A stretch of DNA of 64,000 nt from Ampullaceana balthica (taxonomy: Eukaryota > Mollusca > Gastropoda > Lymnaeidae): assembly GCA_944989445.1 (NCBI GenBank), contig CALYLW010000015.1, forward strand, positions 2,372,540-2,436,539, written 5' to 3'. The notes under the pieces were generated by a model, which had not been told where the DNA came from, ran no database searches, and saw nothing but the letters and a program-made list of their open reading frames with translations. Position numbers and translations under genes: made by a program. Positions 29,701-34,460 of this stretch are shown one piece after another (the first letter of the stretch is position 1; the number at the start of each line of letters is the position of its first letter).

Positions 29701-32700
29701 TTATAGGTAATTATAGGTAATTATAGGTAATTATAGGTAATTATGGAAAAGGGGCTTACTGATTAAAATTCCAAAGAATGGGGATCTGTCACAATGTGAG
29801 AAATGGCGAGGAATTACTCTACTATCAGTACCAAGCAAGGTCTTTAGCAGAACGATACTAAACAGAATAAAAGATGCCTGCGATGATCTCCTGAGAGAAG
29901 AACAAGCTGGGTTCAGAAAAGGAAGATCATGCATTGACCAAATAGCAACACTCCGGATAATTATAGAACAATCTATTGAATGACAATCTCCACTCTATGC
30001 CAGATTTGTGGACTTTGAAAAGGCCTTTGATAGCATAAATAGAGAAACTATATGGTCAATAATGAGGCACTATGGAATACCAAATAAAATAACTAACATC
30101 ATCCGAAATCTGTACGAAAACTTCACCTGCCAAGTAGTACATAATGGTAGACTAACAGATGAATTCCATGTCACAACTGGAGTCAAACAAGGATGCCGCC
30201 TTTCACCACTTTTGTTCCTTCTTGTGTTAGACTGGGTCACAAAAGAAGCTTATGCAAGCTCAGGAAAAGGAATCCAGTGGAACCTAATGCAAAAACTAGA
30301 AGATTTGGAGTTTGTTGATGACTTGGCCATTCTGTCCCACAGACTCCAAGACATGCAAGACAAAGTCACAGCCTTGAGCGAGACTGGGAAAAGAGTAGGA
30401 CTCAAGATAAACATTCAAAAAACAAAATTTTTGAAAATAAACTTCCTACAAGATGGAGTCATCCAAGTAGAAAACCGCAACCTGGAGCAAGTTAACAACT
30501 TTGTATACCTTGGGAGTGTGGTCAGTGTAGCAGGGGGAACAGATGAGGACATCGAACGAAGAATAAATTTGGCGCGACAGGCTTTTGCCAATCTGAAACA
30601 GGTCTGGAGATCTACACACATCTCTGTCAAAACAAAAGTAAGGATCTTTAACACCAATGTTAAAACGGTCCTACTTTATGGATCCGAAACATGGCGGACG
30701 ACAGAGACAGCAAAAAATAGACTCCAGGCCTTTGTTAACAGATGCCTTAGAAATATTCTGAAAATAAATTGGTTCGATAAGGTCGAAAACTCCAAGCTGT
30801 GGGAGAGGTGTGGACAAAGAACAGTAGAACAACAAATCATGGAAAGAAAGTGGAGATGGATTGGACACACCCTCAGGAAAGATAACAGCAGGGCTACGCA
30901 GGCCTTAGATTGGAACCCCCAGGGCAAGCGACAACGAGGAAGACCCAAGCGTACATGGAGACGGAGCATGTTGGACGAGGCTGGAAGGACTGGGAAGAGC
31001 TGGGAAGAACTGAAGCGACTGGCAAGGGACCGTGTAGAGTGGCGAGCTTTGACAGAGGCCCTATGTTCCACAAGGAACTCAAAGGACAAATGATGATGAT
31101 AGGTAATTATAGGTAATTATAGGTAATTATAGGTAATTATAGGTAATTATAGGTAGTTATAGATAGTTATAGGTAGTTATAGGTAGTTATAGGTAATTAT
31201 AGGTAATTATAGGTAGTTATAGGTAATTATAGGTAATTATAGGTAATTATAGGTAATTATAGGTAGTTATAGGTAATTATAGTAGGGCACCGATCGAACA
31301 TTACTTAAATAGTTGAGGTTTATTTTGCTTTAGGAAGTGTTAAACTTTGATAATTGTATTTTGTTTTTTTGGAAGAAGCGTTTTTATTAGTTTAAAGAAC
31401 GCCCTTGCACGTGAAGCAACTAAAGAAGTAAGACTCCATGAAGTGACCGTGGGGCATATTCCACACACAAGGGTTTAGATGACAGCTGACATCTCCACCG
31501 TGAGATCACAAAGCAAGTAAGACCCACTCAAAGAGGGCATACTGTCTCTACTCACATCAATAACATTGAAATAGAGACTAACTTAAGGGGACATAATGTC
31601 TCTATTCACAGCAATGACATTGAAGTCACCCACTCAAGGGGACATAATGCATGTCTCTACTCACAGCAATAACATTGAAATAGAGACTAACTTAAGGGGA
31701 CATAATGTCTCTATTCACAGCAATGACATTGAAGTCACCCACTCAAGGGGACATAATGCATGTCTCTACTCACAGCAATAACATTGAAATAGAGACTAAC
31801 TTAAGGGGACATAATGTCTCTATTCACAGCAATTACATTGAAGTCACCCATTCAAGGGGACATAATGCATGTCTCTACTCACAGCAATAACATTGAATTC
31901 ATCCACTCAAGGGGACATAATGTCTCTACTCACAGCAATAACATTGAAATAGAGACCCACTTAAGGGGACATAATGTCTCTATTCACAGCAATGACATTG
32001 AAGTCACCCACTCAAGGGGACATAATGCATGTCTCTACTTACAGCAATAACATTGAACTCCCCCACTCAAGGGGACATAATGCATATCTCTACTCACAGC
32101 AATAACATTGAAGTCACCCACTCAAGGGGACATAATGCATATCTCTACTCACAGCAATAACATTGAACTCCCCCACTCAAGGGGACATAATGCATATCTC
32201 TACTCACAGCAATAACATTGAAGTCACCCACTCAAGGGGACATAATGCATATCTCTACTCACAGCAATAACATTGAAGTCACCCACTCAAGGCGACATAA
32301 TGCATATCTCTACTCACAGCAATAACATTGAAGTCACCCACTCAAGGGGACATAATGCATATCTCTACTCACAGCAATAACATTGAAGTCACCCACTCAA
32401 GGCGACATAATGCATATCTCTACTCACAGCAATAACATTGAAGTCACCCACTCAAGGGGACATAATGCATATCTCTACTCACAGCAATAACATTGAAGTC
32501 ACCCACTCAAGGCGACATAATGCATATCTCTACTCACAGCAATAACATTGAAGTCACCCACTCAAGGGGACATAATGCATGTCTCTACTCACAGCAATAA
32601 CATTGAAGTCACCCACTCAAGGGGACATATGCATATCTCTACTCACAGCAATAACATTGAAGTCACCCACTCAAGGGGACATAATGCATGTCTCTACTCA

Positions 32701-34190
32701 CAGCAATAACATTGAAGTCCCCCACTCAAGGCGACATAATGCATATCTCTACTCACAGCAATAACATTGAAGTCACCCACTCAAGGGGACATAATGCATG
32801 TCTCTACTCACAGCAATAACATTGAAGTCACCCACTCAAGGGGACATAATGCATGTCTCTACTCACAGCAATAACATTGAAGTCACCCACTCAAGGCGAC
32901 ATAATGCATATCTCTACTCACAGCAATAACATTGAAGTCACCCACTCAAGGGGACATAATGCATGTCTCTACTCACAGCAATAACATTGAAGTCACCCAC
33001 TCAAGGGTACATAATGCATGTCTCTACTCACAGCAATAAGAATGAAGTCACCCACTCAAGGGGACATAATGCATGTCTCTACTCACAGCAATAACATTGA
33101 AGTAATCCTCATCGCTGAGCGTCTCCAGTATCTTGTTGACTGTACTCCGAGCGATGGCGAACCTCAGGCCCTTCATGGATCCACTCGTGTCCAGCAGGAT
33201 GAGGATGTTCTTTGGGGATGACGCGGCCTGGATGTACCTGTTGTTTGTAGGGGTCAGAGGTCAGGGGTCAGGAGTTCAGGAGGGATCAAGGGTGTGGGTC
33301 AAAGAAACATTCTATAACTTCAAAACCCAATTTTCCGTTTTGGCATACTTTTTTTAAAGCGTTTTATGATCTTTTAAATTTTTTTCTGCAACGATAAAAA
33401 CACTTTATAGATAAACACTTTATAGATAAACATTTTATAGATAAAAACTTTATAGATAAACACTTTATAGATAACACTTTAAAGAAAAACACTTTATAGA
33501 TAAACACTTTATAGATAAACACTTGCTAGAAATTGGTACCGATGAAAATAATAGGACTAAAAATTCGACGACTTAAAGAGATCTTTACTCACCATTTCCT
33601 TATGCGGCAGTCGAATGTGTCGAGCCGATTCGCATCCCTTGGCCACTGCATAGCTAGACAAGATGTTGGTAGATAATATCACTAATACAAAATGTTCAAA
33701 TAATAAAATGGTACATTGTTATTGATAGCGAGCTTTTTGCTAAATTCTCCATCTGAATATAATACAGGAGAGAGAGAGAGAGAGGACTCAAAACAAATTA
33801 ACGAAGAAGACAGTGGAAGACAATCAAAAAGGGTGCGAATTAAAAAGTTAAAAAGGATAAAGGAGAAACAAACATTTTTTTTCATGTAAAAATCGTTTAA
33901 ATCTGTTTAAAGTAATTCAATTCTTTAATTATAATTGATAATTATTCTTTAAAAATAATTTTTAAAAAAGAATAATACAAAATCATATTTTCTGACGCCT
34001 TCTTGTTAAAGTACATATTGGAAGTTACTAAAAATTATTCAGTCACAAAGTGCACTACCTGGATATATCCTAAAGAAACCGTCAGAGCTACAGAAGTATT
34101 GCCACGTCAACGTTGGATCCTCCCTCGCGTTCTTGACAAACTGGTCTGTCAGGTTCGTGCTCCACTGAACACCGTTGAGGATCTGAATAG
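1..34190 (-). CDS. CACNA2D: Voltage-gated calcium channel alpha2/delta subunit, 28 exons, partial at both ends
   Basis: Alpha2/delta proteins are secreted, glycosylated, membrane-anchored auxiliary subunits that raise surface expression and tune gating of high-voltage-activated calcium channels. The minus strand encodes, in family order: the pre-VWA region ([21 protein letters not shown]), a VWA domain with MIDAS DTSGS and a later ITDG, the Cache region ([23 protein letters not shown]), the alpha2 C-terminal region ([17 protein letters not shown]), and the Cys-rich delta tail ([13 protein letters not shown], then PCG). The 28 exons were found one by one from homology plus GT/AG sites, and phases agree at all 27 junctions. 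Summed coding length is 2,827 nt, which suits the family after removal of the signal peptide and first exons. Those first exons lie beyond base 64000. The last exon, with the GPI or membrane anchor, runs past base 1. Family assignment is firm. The subtype (alpha2delta-3-like) is from remembered sequences and less sure. Confidence 0.95.
724..861 (-). CDS. CACNA2D: CACNA2D exon w27 (delta Cys-rich tail)
   Basis: A 46-codon, phase-0 exon encoding [17 protein letters not shown] and later [19 protein letters not shown]. It aligns with the alpha2delta tail TRLLIQ...NPC...KGPDVCF by its two cysteines. The donor GAG|GTAAGC is strong. The acceptor ATAAAAG is weak. Confidence comes from order, Cys spacing and phase with w28. 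Confidence 0.75.
1355..1439 (-). CDS. CACNA2D: CACNA2D exon w26 (delta region)
   Basis: Encodes [19 protein letters not shown] and TSCVCNSSK, equivalent to family NLxFIVVDSSCLC in the delta part. The start CCAAG|G matches the phase left by w25. The end at AAA|GTGGCG is a non-consensus donor, chosen because it gives phase 0 and mirrors the family order CPC(D)-TR. The open frame continues about 36 residues further and the true end may be there. Confidence 0.85.
1463..1534. repeat. Minisatellite fragment (42-bp family), left of the hAT insertion
   Basis: Almost two degenerate copies of a ~42-bp unit (CAATACATYAGAGA core, ending CTCGAGTATTAGA). The same family resumes at 5476, so the array was split by the element at 1535-5475. 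It abuts the w26 acceptor. Confidence 0.85.
1954..3927. repeat. 27-bp minisatellite, about 73 copies
   Basis: The unit contains CTACCTGCCAAAACATCAT followed by AWGAATTT. It is very homogeneous: the main variants are TATGAA versus TAAGAA, and one CTACCA. It lies inside the hAT-like element. Because 27 is a multiple of 3 it leaves frames open on both strands, and those are not genes. Confidence 0.97.
4295..4650 (-). pseudogene. Possible hAT transposase remnant
   Basis: A 72-codon open stretch, with an in-frame stop just upstream and a further readable stretch ([20 protein letters not shown]). The TW...LKAIEKL pattern is suggestive of hAT transposases only. Position inside the hAT-like element supports the reading. 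Intact catalytic or BED-finger motifs are not visible. Confidence 0.35.
5476..5715. repeat. 42-bp minisatellite, about 5.5 copies
   Basis: The unit contains GAGTATAAGACACARTACAT and CAGAGAGGTACCATATA. It is the right-hand part of the array interrupted by the hAT-like element. Confidence 0.93.
5805..5890. repeat. ~31-bp repeats touching the w25 donor
   Basis: Three degenerate copies of CCACAGAACACACTCACTGT. In gene sense each holds a donor-like CAGTGAGT or CAGTAAGT, and the last lies about 10 bases from the genuine w25 donor GTGAGTATGG. Confidence 0.7.
5901..6073 (-). CDS. CACNA2D: CACNA2D exon w25
   Basis: Encodes [20 protein letters not shown], then [15 protein letters not shown], equivalent to alpha2delta SCITEQTQY...LDCGNC. 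The donor GA|GTGAGT fixes the end, and phase 2 joins w26 as [10 protein letters not shown]. The 5' boundary is uncertain. I placed it at TTGTGAG|GCT because that fits phase 0 from w24, but an acceptor at about 6098 is possible if another exon intervenes. Confidence 0.85.
6412..7037. repeat. 53-bp minisatellite, about 12 copies
   Basis: The unit includes CATATGGACAGGGATAGGGC and TTTGTTGTTGTATGGCCACA. Copies vary by small indels in the TTGTTG tract. It lies in the intron between w24 and w25. Open frames across it are repeat artefacts. Confidence 0.97.
7285..7475. repeat. ~29-bp repeat, about 6 copies
   Basis: The unit contains CTTGAAAGATCTTTGTAGCT. Copies are diverged, with repeat-to-repeat substitutions. 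Confidence 0.9.
7634..8218. repeat. 20-bp minisatellite, about 29 copies
   Basis: The unit is AGTCAGCATTAACTCTTACA with point variants (CTGTTA, CTTATA, CTTAAA). In gene sense each copy holds CTT|GTAAGAG, a donor-like string. I found no adjacent exon from which it could derive. Confidence 0.97.
8724..8805 (-). CDS. CACNA2D: CACNA2D exon w24
   Basis: An 82-nt exon encoding [17 protein letters not shown] and [10 protein letters not shown], equivalent to family ITLYDYQAMCRANKES. The acceptor is ATTGACCAG and the donor AAT|GTAAGA. The link to w25 skips the hydrophobic stretch seen in vertebrates, so one further small exon between 6100 and 8700 could have been missed. Confidence 0.9.
8875..9235. 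repeat. 30-bp minisatellite, about 12 copies
   Basis: The unit contains AAACCACACGGTACTATTGA and GATCYCA. It lies in the intron between w23 and w24. Frames stay open because the unit is a multiple of three. Confidence 0.96.
9543..9613 (-). CDS. CACNA2D: CACNA2D exon w23
   Basis: A 71-nt exon encoding [20 protein letters not shown] and LFT, equivalent to family TGDFFGEIEGAVMNKLLTMGSF. The acceptor is TTCTCCAG. The donor CA|GTACGT was chosen because only it gives the phase needed to join w24. Confidence 0.91.
9766..9904. mobile_element. Short hAT-type MITE
   Basis: A 139-bp segment with terminal inverted repeats CAGTGGTTCCC and GGGAACCACTG, the classical hAT-type end. The 8-bp flanks (TTTTATAT and TTTCAAAA) match only partly, so the target-site copy is eroded. 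Confidence 0.65.
10024..10092 (-). CDS. CACNA2D: CACNA2D exon w22
   Basis: A 23-codon, phase-0 mini-exon encoding [18 protein letters not shown] and PDKNG, equivalent to family VNCYLIDNNGFILVSED. The acceptor is TATATACTGCAG and the donor GGG|GTAAGG. Confidence 0.94.
10440..10630 (-). CDS. CACNA2D: CACNA2D exon w21
   Basis: A 191-nt exon encoding [36 protein letters not shown] and [14 protein letters not shown], equivalent to family NVVTASTSIQL...VVAAVGIQMKLEFF...CSISCDDE. Cysteines and the C-terminal acidic residues are kept. The acceptor is TGCCCTACAG and the donor GAG|GTCAGT. Confidence 0.95.
10650..11299. other. Intron sequence with no recognised feature
   Basis: Unique-looking AT-rich intron between w20 and w21. 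A + strand open frame at 11066-11335 shows no family I recognise and is not called. Confidence 0.6.
11300..11589. mobile_element. Possible small DNA transposon
   Basis: The left end CCGGGGTCGGGCAAC and the reverse of the right end CAGGCTCGGGAAACC look like diverged hAT-type inverted repeats. Just inside the right end is the GAGCCAGATGTGG-like string common in such elements. No target-site duplication is visible. Confidence 0.4.
12020..12960. repeat. ~35-bp minisatellite carrying the w20 splice donor, about 27 copies
   Basis: In gene sense most units read CCAAGTAAGTACTTTGTGGA followed by CAGTGGTCAACTCA. The genuine w20 junction reads CCCAGTAAGTACTTAGTGGA. The array starts at that donor and extends into the intron, so it appears to be amplified donor sequence. 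Units vary in length and by point changes; some have lost the duplicated GTAAGT block. Confidence 0.92.
12964..13079 (-). CDS. CACNA2D: CACNA2D exon w20
   Basis: A 116-nt exon encoding [20 protein letters not shown] and [18 protein letters not shown], equivalent to family WYRRA...GSFVYSIPFSTG. The acceptor is TTAACAACCTACAG. The donor CCCA|GTAAGTACTT is the start of the sequence repeated in the 12020-12960 array. Confidence 0.92.
13361..13429. repeat. (AT)n microsatellite
   Basis: About 34 AT dinucleotides in a row, directly left of a Tigger/pogo-like terminal sequence. Confidence 0.98.
13441..13515. mobile_element. Tc1/mariner-superfamily (pogo/Tigger-like) terminal repeat fragment
   Basis: CAGTCGGACCGCGCTAAGTC, then GAACTCAAAGGGACC, is followed by an imperfect inverted copy (TTCAACTTACGGTGTTTTCG). 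This resembles the ends of Tigger elements (CAGTCG...TTCGAA...GGGACC). No second terminus or transposase was found. Confidence 0.5.
13888..14073. repeat. 10-bp minisatellite, about 18 copies
   Basis: The unit is TATATCATTC, with occasional CATATC or TATACC variants. Confidence 0.97.
14176..14866. repeat. 40-bp minisatellite, about 17 copies
   Basis: The unit contains GTGGTGTGACTTGGTGTGTA and GAAGAAATTAGATGTGCGAT. It is nearly identical throughout, with a few substitutions in the last four copies. It lies in the intron between w19 and w20. Confidence 0.97.
15022..15103. repeat. 13-bp repeat, 6 copies
   Basis: The unit is TTTAACATACAAG. Confidence 0.95.
15265..15357 (-). CDS. CACNA2D: CACNA2D exon w19, with tandem in-phase acceptors
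   Basis: A 93-nt exon encoding [18 protein letters not shown] and [12 protein letters not shown]. The acceptor at 15358-15360 is excellent (CTTTACTTCCCCAG) and the donor is CAA|GTAAGA. Phase joins w18 and w20. Two other AGs would start the exon at 15315 or 15291 in the same phase. Family similarity here is weak, since this segment replaces the variable VxARFVxTxxGxTR region, so the exon rests mainly on position, splice sites and phase. Confidence 0.75.
15408..15977. repeat. 15-bp minisatellite, about 38 copies
   Basis: The unit is CTAATCCCACATTAC with frequent substitutions (TTTC, TTGC, CGTA). Copies become more diverged toward the right end. It lies in the intron between w18 and w19. Confidence 0.96.
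16037..16145 (-). CDS. CACNA2D: CACNA2D exon w18
   Basis: A 109-nt exon encoding [19 protein letters not shown] and [17 protein letters not shown], equivalent to family CDKELIQEVLFDAxVxxxxxxYW. NIT is a possible N-glycosylation site. The acceptor is TTTGTCCAG and the donor TTTTT|GTAAGT. Confidence 0.87.
16446..16540 (-). CDS. CACNA2D: CACNA2D exon w17
   Basis: A 95-nt exon. With w16 it reads [17 protein letters not shown], then [16 protein letters not shown], equivalent to family EWSYC...HLSQLEAIKLYLKGK. The acceptor is CTTCCCCCAG and the donor AAAT|GTAAGG. Confidence 0.88.
16620..16830. repeat. ~65-bp repeat, about 3 copies
   Basis: Each copy includes GGGACGCATGGACCGGTCMA and GTCACTCAGATAGTACGCCT. 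They are diverged. Confidence 0.88.
17020..17165. repeat. ~37-bp repeat, 4 copies
   Basis: The unit contains GTGTTTGGATTGACAGAGTG and GGAGTGGGGGAATGAAA. It ends about 15 bases before the w16 donor but does not include it. Confidence 0.92.
17182..17233 (-). CDS. CACNA2D: CACNA2D exon w16
   Basis: A 52-nt mini-exon encoding [16 protein letters not shown] plus a split Trp, in the position of family VTIEEGLHDLEHPDVSLADEW. The acceptor is CCTTGCAG and the donor CTG|GTAAGT. Sequence similarity is modest, and the two fitting phases and good splice sites carry the call. Confidence 0.82.
17687..17767. repeat. (AT)n microsatellite
   Basis: About 40 AT dinucleotides, followed at 17768-17850 by a GC-richer string (CGGGACCGTGGCGCCTGCGG) that may be a transposon end; this was not pursued further. 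Confidence 0.98.
18363..18442 (-). CDS. CACNA2D: CACNA2D exon w15
   Basis: An 80-nt exon encoding [20 protein letters not shown] and VPTQQQ. With w14 it gives [14 protein letters not shown], equivalent to family GTPFSLGVALSRGHG. The acceptor is ACTTACAG and the donor CAAG|GTGACC. Confidence 0.88.
18640..19180. repeat. Higher-order repeat of 12-15-bp GATGACCT units
   Basis: GATGACCTATT and GATGACCTCGCTAAT alternate, giving a ~27-bp higher-order unit. The array ends about 70 bases from the w14 donor. Confidence 0.95.
19257..19315 (-). CDS. CACNA2D: CACNA2D exon w14
   Basis: A 59-nt exon encoding [19 protein letters not shown] plus two bases. It lines up with family GKRVLVMTNDYYYTDIKGTPF. The acceptor is ACTTTCAG and the donor TTTTAG|GTCAGC, a weak donor supported by the phase-2 join to w15. 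Confidence 0.87.
19450..19580. repeat. ~65-bp imperfect duplication
   Basis: CCACTAGACTGGACCTCTGG and GTAATGTTCCTCATGAGTCC recur two to three times. Confidence 0.85.
19820..19900 (-). CDS. CACNA2D: CACNA2D exon w13
   Basis: A 27-codon, phase-0 exon encoding [20 protein letters not shown] and LTHSDGM, equivalent to family LRNAMVNRKTGKFSMEVK. NMT is a possible N-glycosylation site. The acceptor is GACCTCCAG and the donor ATG|GTAGGA. Confidence 0.88.
20186..20342. repeat. ~31-bp repeat, 5 copies
   Basis: The unit contains TTATTTATTGAGTTTTATAA and CTTACACAAT. It lies in the intron between w12 and w13. Confidence 0.94.
20366..20745. repeat. 12-bp minisatellite, about 31 copies
   Basis: The unit is ATTAAGGGGTAT, with variants such as AAAAGGTAC and GGTTT. 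Open frames on both strands are artefacts of the multiple-of-three unit. Confidence 0.96.
20850..21130. repeat. GC-richer insert of unknown type, with a 43-bp tandem duplication
   Basis: This block is GC-richer than its surroundings. GAGTGAAAGTTGGGAGACCT occurs twice 43 bp apart (about 20940 and 20983), followed by (CAAG)n. It may be a SINE or other dispersed repeat; no clear A/B box was seen. Confidence 0.5.
21456..21581 (-). CDS. CACNA2D: CACNA2D exon w12
   Basis: A 42-codon, phase-0 exon. [14 protein letters not shown] matches family KPNYSSVDLSEVEW. The first residues ([15 protein letters not shown]) and the last ([10 protein letters not shown]) are variable linkers. The acceptor is CACCCAACAG and the donor CCG|GTAGTT. 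Confidence 0.92.
22368..22442 (-). CDS. CACNA2D: CACNA2D exon w11 (Cache domain)
   Basis: A 25-codon, phase-0 exon encoding [18 protein letters not shown] and HPDYTPF, equivalent to the Cache motif [22 protein letters not shown]. This fold is shared with bacterial ligand sensors, and in some vertebrate alpha2/delta isoforms (alpha2delta-1 and -2) this region contributes to binding of gabapentinoid-like ligands. The acceptor is TTCTCAG and the donor TTT|GTAAGT. Confidence 0.96.
22660..22775. repeat. 30-bp repeat, 4 copies
   Basis: The unit contains TTTCTGTAAGTATGCAGACA and TGTCATT. Confidence 0.92.
23098..23193 (-). CDS. CACNA2D: CACNA2D exon w10 (Cache region start)
   Basis: A 32-codon, phase-0 exon. 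[20 protein letters not shown] is diagnostic of alpha2/delta (family [16 protein letters not shown]). It ends PDFK at donor AAG|GTAGGT. The start was chosen at TATCTAAAG because it is the only nearby AG that keeps phase 0. Confidence 0.95.
23975..24255. mobile_element. hAT-type MITE with intact 8-bp target-site duplication
   Basis: A 281-bp segment with ends TAGGGCTG and CAGCCCTA, subterminal runs of ATTAATCG-type palindromes, and perfect flanking 8-mers ATTTGGAT (23967-23974 and 24256-24263). These are hallmarks of a non-autonomous hAT element. It lies in the intron between w9 and w10. Confidence 0.88.
24280..24385. repeat. 31-bp repeat, about 3.5 copies
   Basis: The unit contains GACCGGTGAGGGGAGCAGTG and GTTCTCTAAAT. 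Confidence 0.93.
24422..24478 (-). CDS. CACNA2D: CACNA2D exon w9
   Basis: A 57-nt, phase-0 exon encoding [19 protein letters not shown], equivalent to the family strand VLMTTVAMPVF just before the Cache core. The acceptor is TTCTGCAG and the donor GTT|GTAAGT. Three 31-bp repeats follow in the intron at 24280-24385. Confidence 0.93.
25221..25385 (-). CDS. CACNA2D: CACNA2D exon w8 (VWA to Cache linker)
   Basis: A 55-codon, phase-0 exon that begins [10 protein letters not shown] and includes [10 protein letters not shown], equivalent to family EYLxVLSRPxV...VWTxAYxD. The acceptor is CCTCAG and the donor GAG|GTGAGG. The middle ([14 protein letters not shown]) is less conserved. Confidence 0.94.
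25615..25722. repeat. 12-bp repeat, about 9 copies
   Basis: The unit is TTATTATGATTA. Confidence 0.96.
25772..25821 (-). CDS. CACNA2D: CACNA2D exon w7 (end of VWA domain)
   Basis: A 50-nt mini-exon encoding [16 protein letters not shown], matching the family motif QISTLADVQENV. The acceptor is TTACCAG and the donor CAG|GTATTG. Phase joins w6 (split Gly) and w8 (phase 0). It is too short to show up as a stand-alone open frame. Confidence 0.93.
26200..26278 (-). CDS. CACNA2D: CACNA2D exon w6 (VWA domain)
   Basis: A 79-nt exon encoding [17 protein letters not shown] and then TRWMACANK, the well-conserved KVRxFTxLIG...WMACANKG block. The acceptor is TTTTCTAG and the donor AAG|GTGAGA. It leaves one base, completed by w7 to give Gly. 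An opposite-strand open frame across this exon is a shadow. Confidence 0.95.
26617..26775. repeat. ~20-bp repeat, about 8 copies
   Basis: The unit is GTGATATGTTCAAGTCCMRT. It lies just downstream of the w5 donor in gene sense, but does not include it. Confidence 0.94.
26800..26916 (-). CDS. CACNA2D: CACNA2D exon w5 (VWA domain)
   Basis: A 39-codon, phase-0 exon encoding [20 protein letters not shown] and FNWPNKT. ITDG supplies the third MIDAS ligand region, as in family sequences reading AIMLITDG. The acceptor is AACTCAG and the donor ACC|GTGAGT. Confidence 0.95.
27590..28002. repeat. 30-bp minisatellite, about 14 copies
   Basis: The unit contains AGATGRCCTTGAACTCAGGA and TATCAAGTAC. It lies in the intron between w4 and w5. 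Confidence 0.97.
28276..28932. repeat. 46-bp minisatellite, about 14 copies
   Basis: The unit contains CCCATCCATCTATTTATGTA and CCCACTACCATCAAGTCGTC. The three overlapping + strand open frames across it are phases of the same repeat, not genes. Confidence 0.97.
29317..29481 (-). CDS. CACNA2D: CACNA2D exon w4 (VWA domain)
   Basis: A 55-codon exon, phase 0 at both ends, beginning [16 protein letters not shown] and ending [11 protein letters not shown]. This corresponds to the VWA helices after the first strand (family pattern YNEELxYVxPCxNxTL). FNDTL carries a likely N-glycosylation site. The acceptor is TTTGCAG and the donor AAG|GTAACA. The preceding intron holds the donor-bearing array and a LINE insertion. 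Confidence 0.94.
29686..29742. repeat. 10-bp minisatellite, left part
   Basis: The unit is ATAGGTAATT, about 6 copies. The same array continues at 31102-31282 on the other side of the LINE. Confidence 0.96.
29743..31101 (+). mobile_element. 5'-truncated LINE (non-LTR retrotransposon)
   Basis: The + strand, opposite to the host gene, carries the reverse-transcriptase half of a non-LTR element ending in a short (TGA)n tail (TGATGATGAT) and sitting inside a 10-bp minisatellite. Truncation at the 5' end and a simple-repeat tail are usual for LINE insertions by target-primed reverse transcription. No endonuclease domain remains. Confidence 0.92.
29753..31093 (+). pseudogene. LINE reverse transcriptase fragment, with one nonsense codon
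   Basis: The frame reads [12 protein letters not shown], then [19 protein letters not shown], a TGA at 29981-29983 where related elements have Trp (IEQSIE-stop-QSPLY), then [36 protein letters not shown] and the catalytic FVDDLAILS. Conserved later blocks are [10 protein letters not shown], and [14 protein letters not shown] plus [14 protein letters not shown] at the C-terminus. The 361 codons from 30008 are open. This is the non-LTR RT type often annotated in invertebrates as craniofacial-development-protein-2-like. The clade is not certain. Low decay suggests fairly recent insertion, but the 5' half and one codon are lost. Confidence 0.92.
31102..31282. repeat. 10-bp minisatellite, right part
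   Basis: About 18 copies of ATAGGTAATT, with GGTAGTT variants. Confidence 0.96.
31545..33103. repeat. 55-bp minisatellite carrying the w3 exon end and donor, about 28 copies
   Basis: Most units start ACTCACAGCAATAACATTGA and continue AGTCACCCACTCAAGGGGAC. The first 23 bases (to AGT) are identical to 33081-33103, which is the genuine end of exon w3 plus its GTGAGT donor. In gene sense the array starts at that donor and extends 1.5 kb into the intron. Left-end copies form a ~109-bp higher-order unit with an alternate GAAATAGAGACTAACTTAAG version. Confidence 0.97.
33087..33237 (-). CDS. CACNA2D: CACNA2D exon w3 (VWA domain, MIDAS)
   Basis: A 151-nt exon encoding the start of the VWA domain: [23 protein letters not shown], then [15 protein letters not shown] is the DxSxS metal-ion-dependent adhesion site, which in this family is needed for trafficking of the channel complex. 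The donor is GCT|GTGAGT. The last 17 coding bases plus this donor recur about 28 times in the array directly downstream in the gene (31545-33103). Confidence 0.96.
33403..33525. repeat. 15-bp repeat, about 8 copies
   Basis: The unit is ACTTTATAGATAAAC. It lies in the intron between w2 and w3. Confidence 0.95.
33593..33653 (-). CDS. CACNA2D: CACNA2D exon w2
   Basis: A 61-nt exon encoding [19 protein letters not shown], with the following Trp split across the intron. It matches the family block that links the pre-VWA region to the VWA domain (pattern YPGIKW..., FDCRxRKW). The acceptor is TTGTCTAG and the donor is ATG|GTGAGT. Phases join w1 and w3 exactly. Confidence 0.93.
34059..34190 (-). CDS. 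CACNA2D: CACNA2D exon w1 (pre-VWA region)
   Basis: Encodes [21 protein letters not shown] and DGFFRIYP, the conserved block before the alpha2/delta VWA domain. The acceptor is a strong pyrimidine tract ending CTCTCAG and the donor is CAG|GTAGTG. It starts with two bases that complete a codon, matching the single base left by the VPTNIYDK segment carried in the 60-bp array (50813-64000). NLT is a possible N-glycosylation site. Confidence 0.93.
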
Positions 34191-34460
34191 CTGAGAGAAG
34201 AAGACATTCTAGTACAGAACCAGACATTGACACCGTAAGTAATAGCTGAGAGAAGAAAGACATTACTACTACAGAACCAGACATTCTGCTACGGCTACAG
34301 AACCAGATATTAACACATTAAGTAATAGCTGTGAGGAGAAAGACATTCTGCTAAAGAACAAGATATTGACACTTAAAGTAATATAGCTGTGAGATGAAAG
34401 ACATTACTACTACAGAACAAGACATTAATACTACAGAACAAGACATTGACACTTTAAGTA
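34186..34460. repeat. Repeats carrying copies of the w1 acceptor
   Basis: About four diverged copies of AATAGCTGAGAGAAGAAAGA followed by CATTACTACTACAGAACCAG. In gene sense they read TTTCTTCTCTCAG|CTATT, the same as the genuine w1 acceptor at 34191-34193. The two leftmost copies are closest to the original; the others have changed CTCAG to CACAG. Confidence 0.8.
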
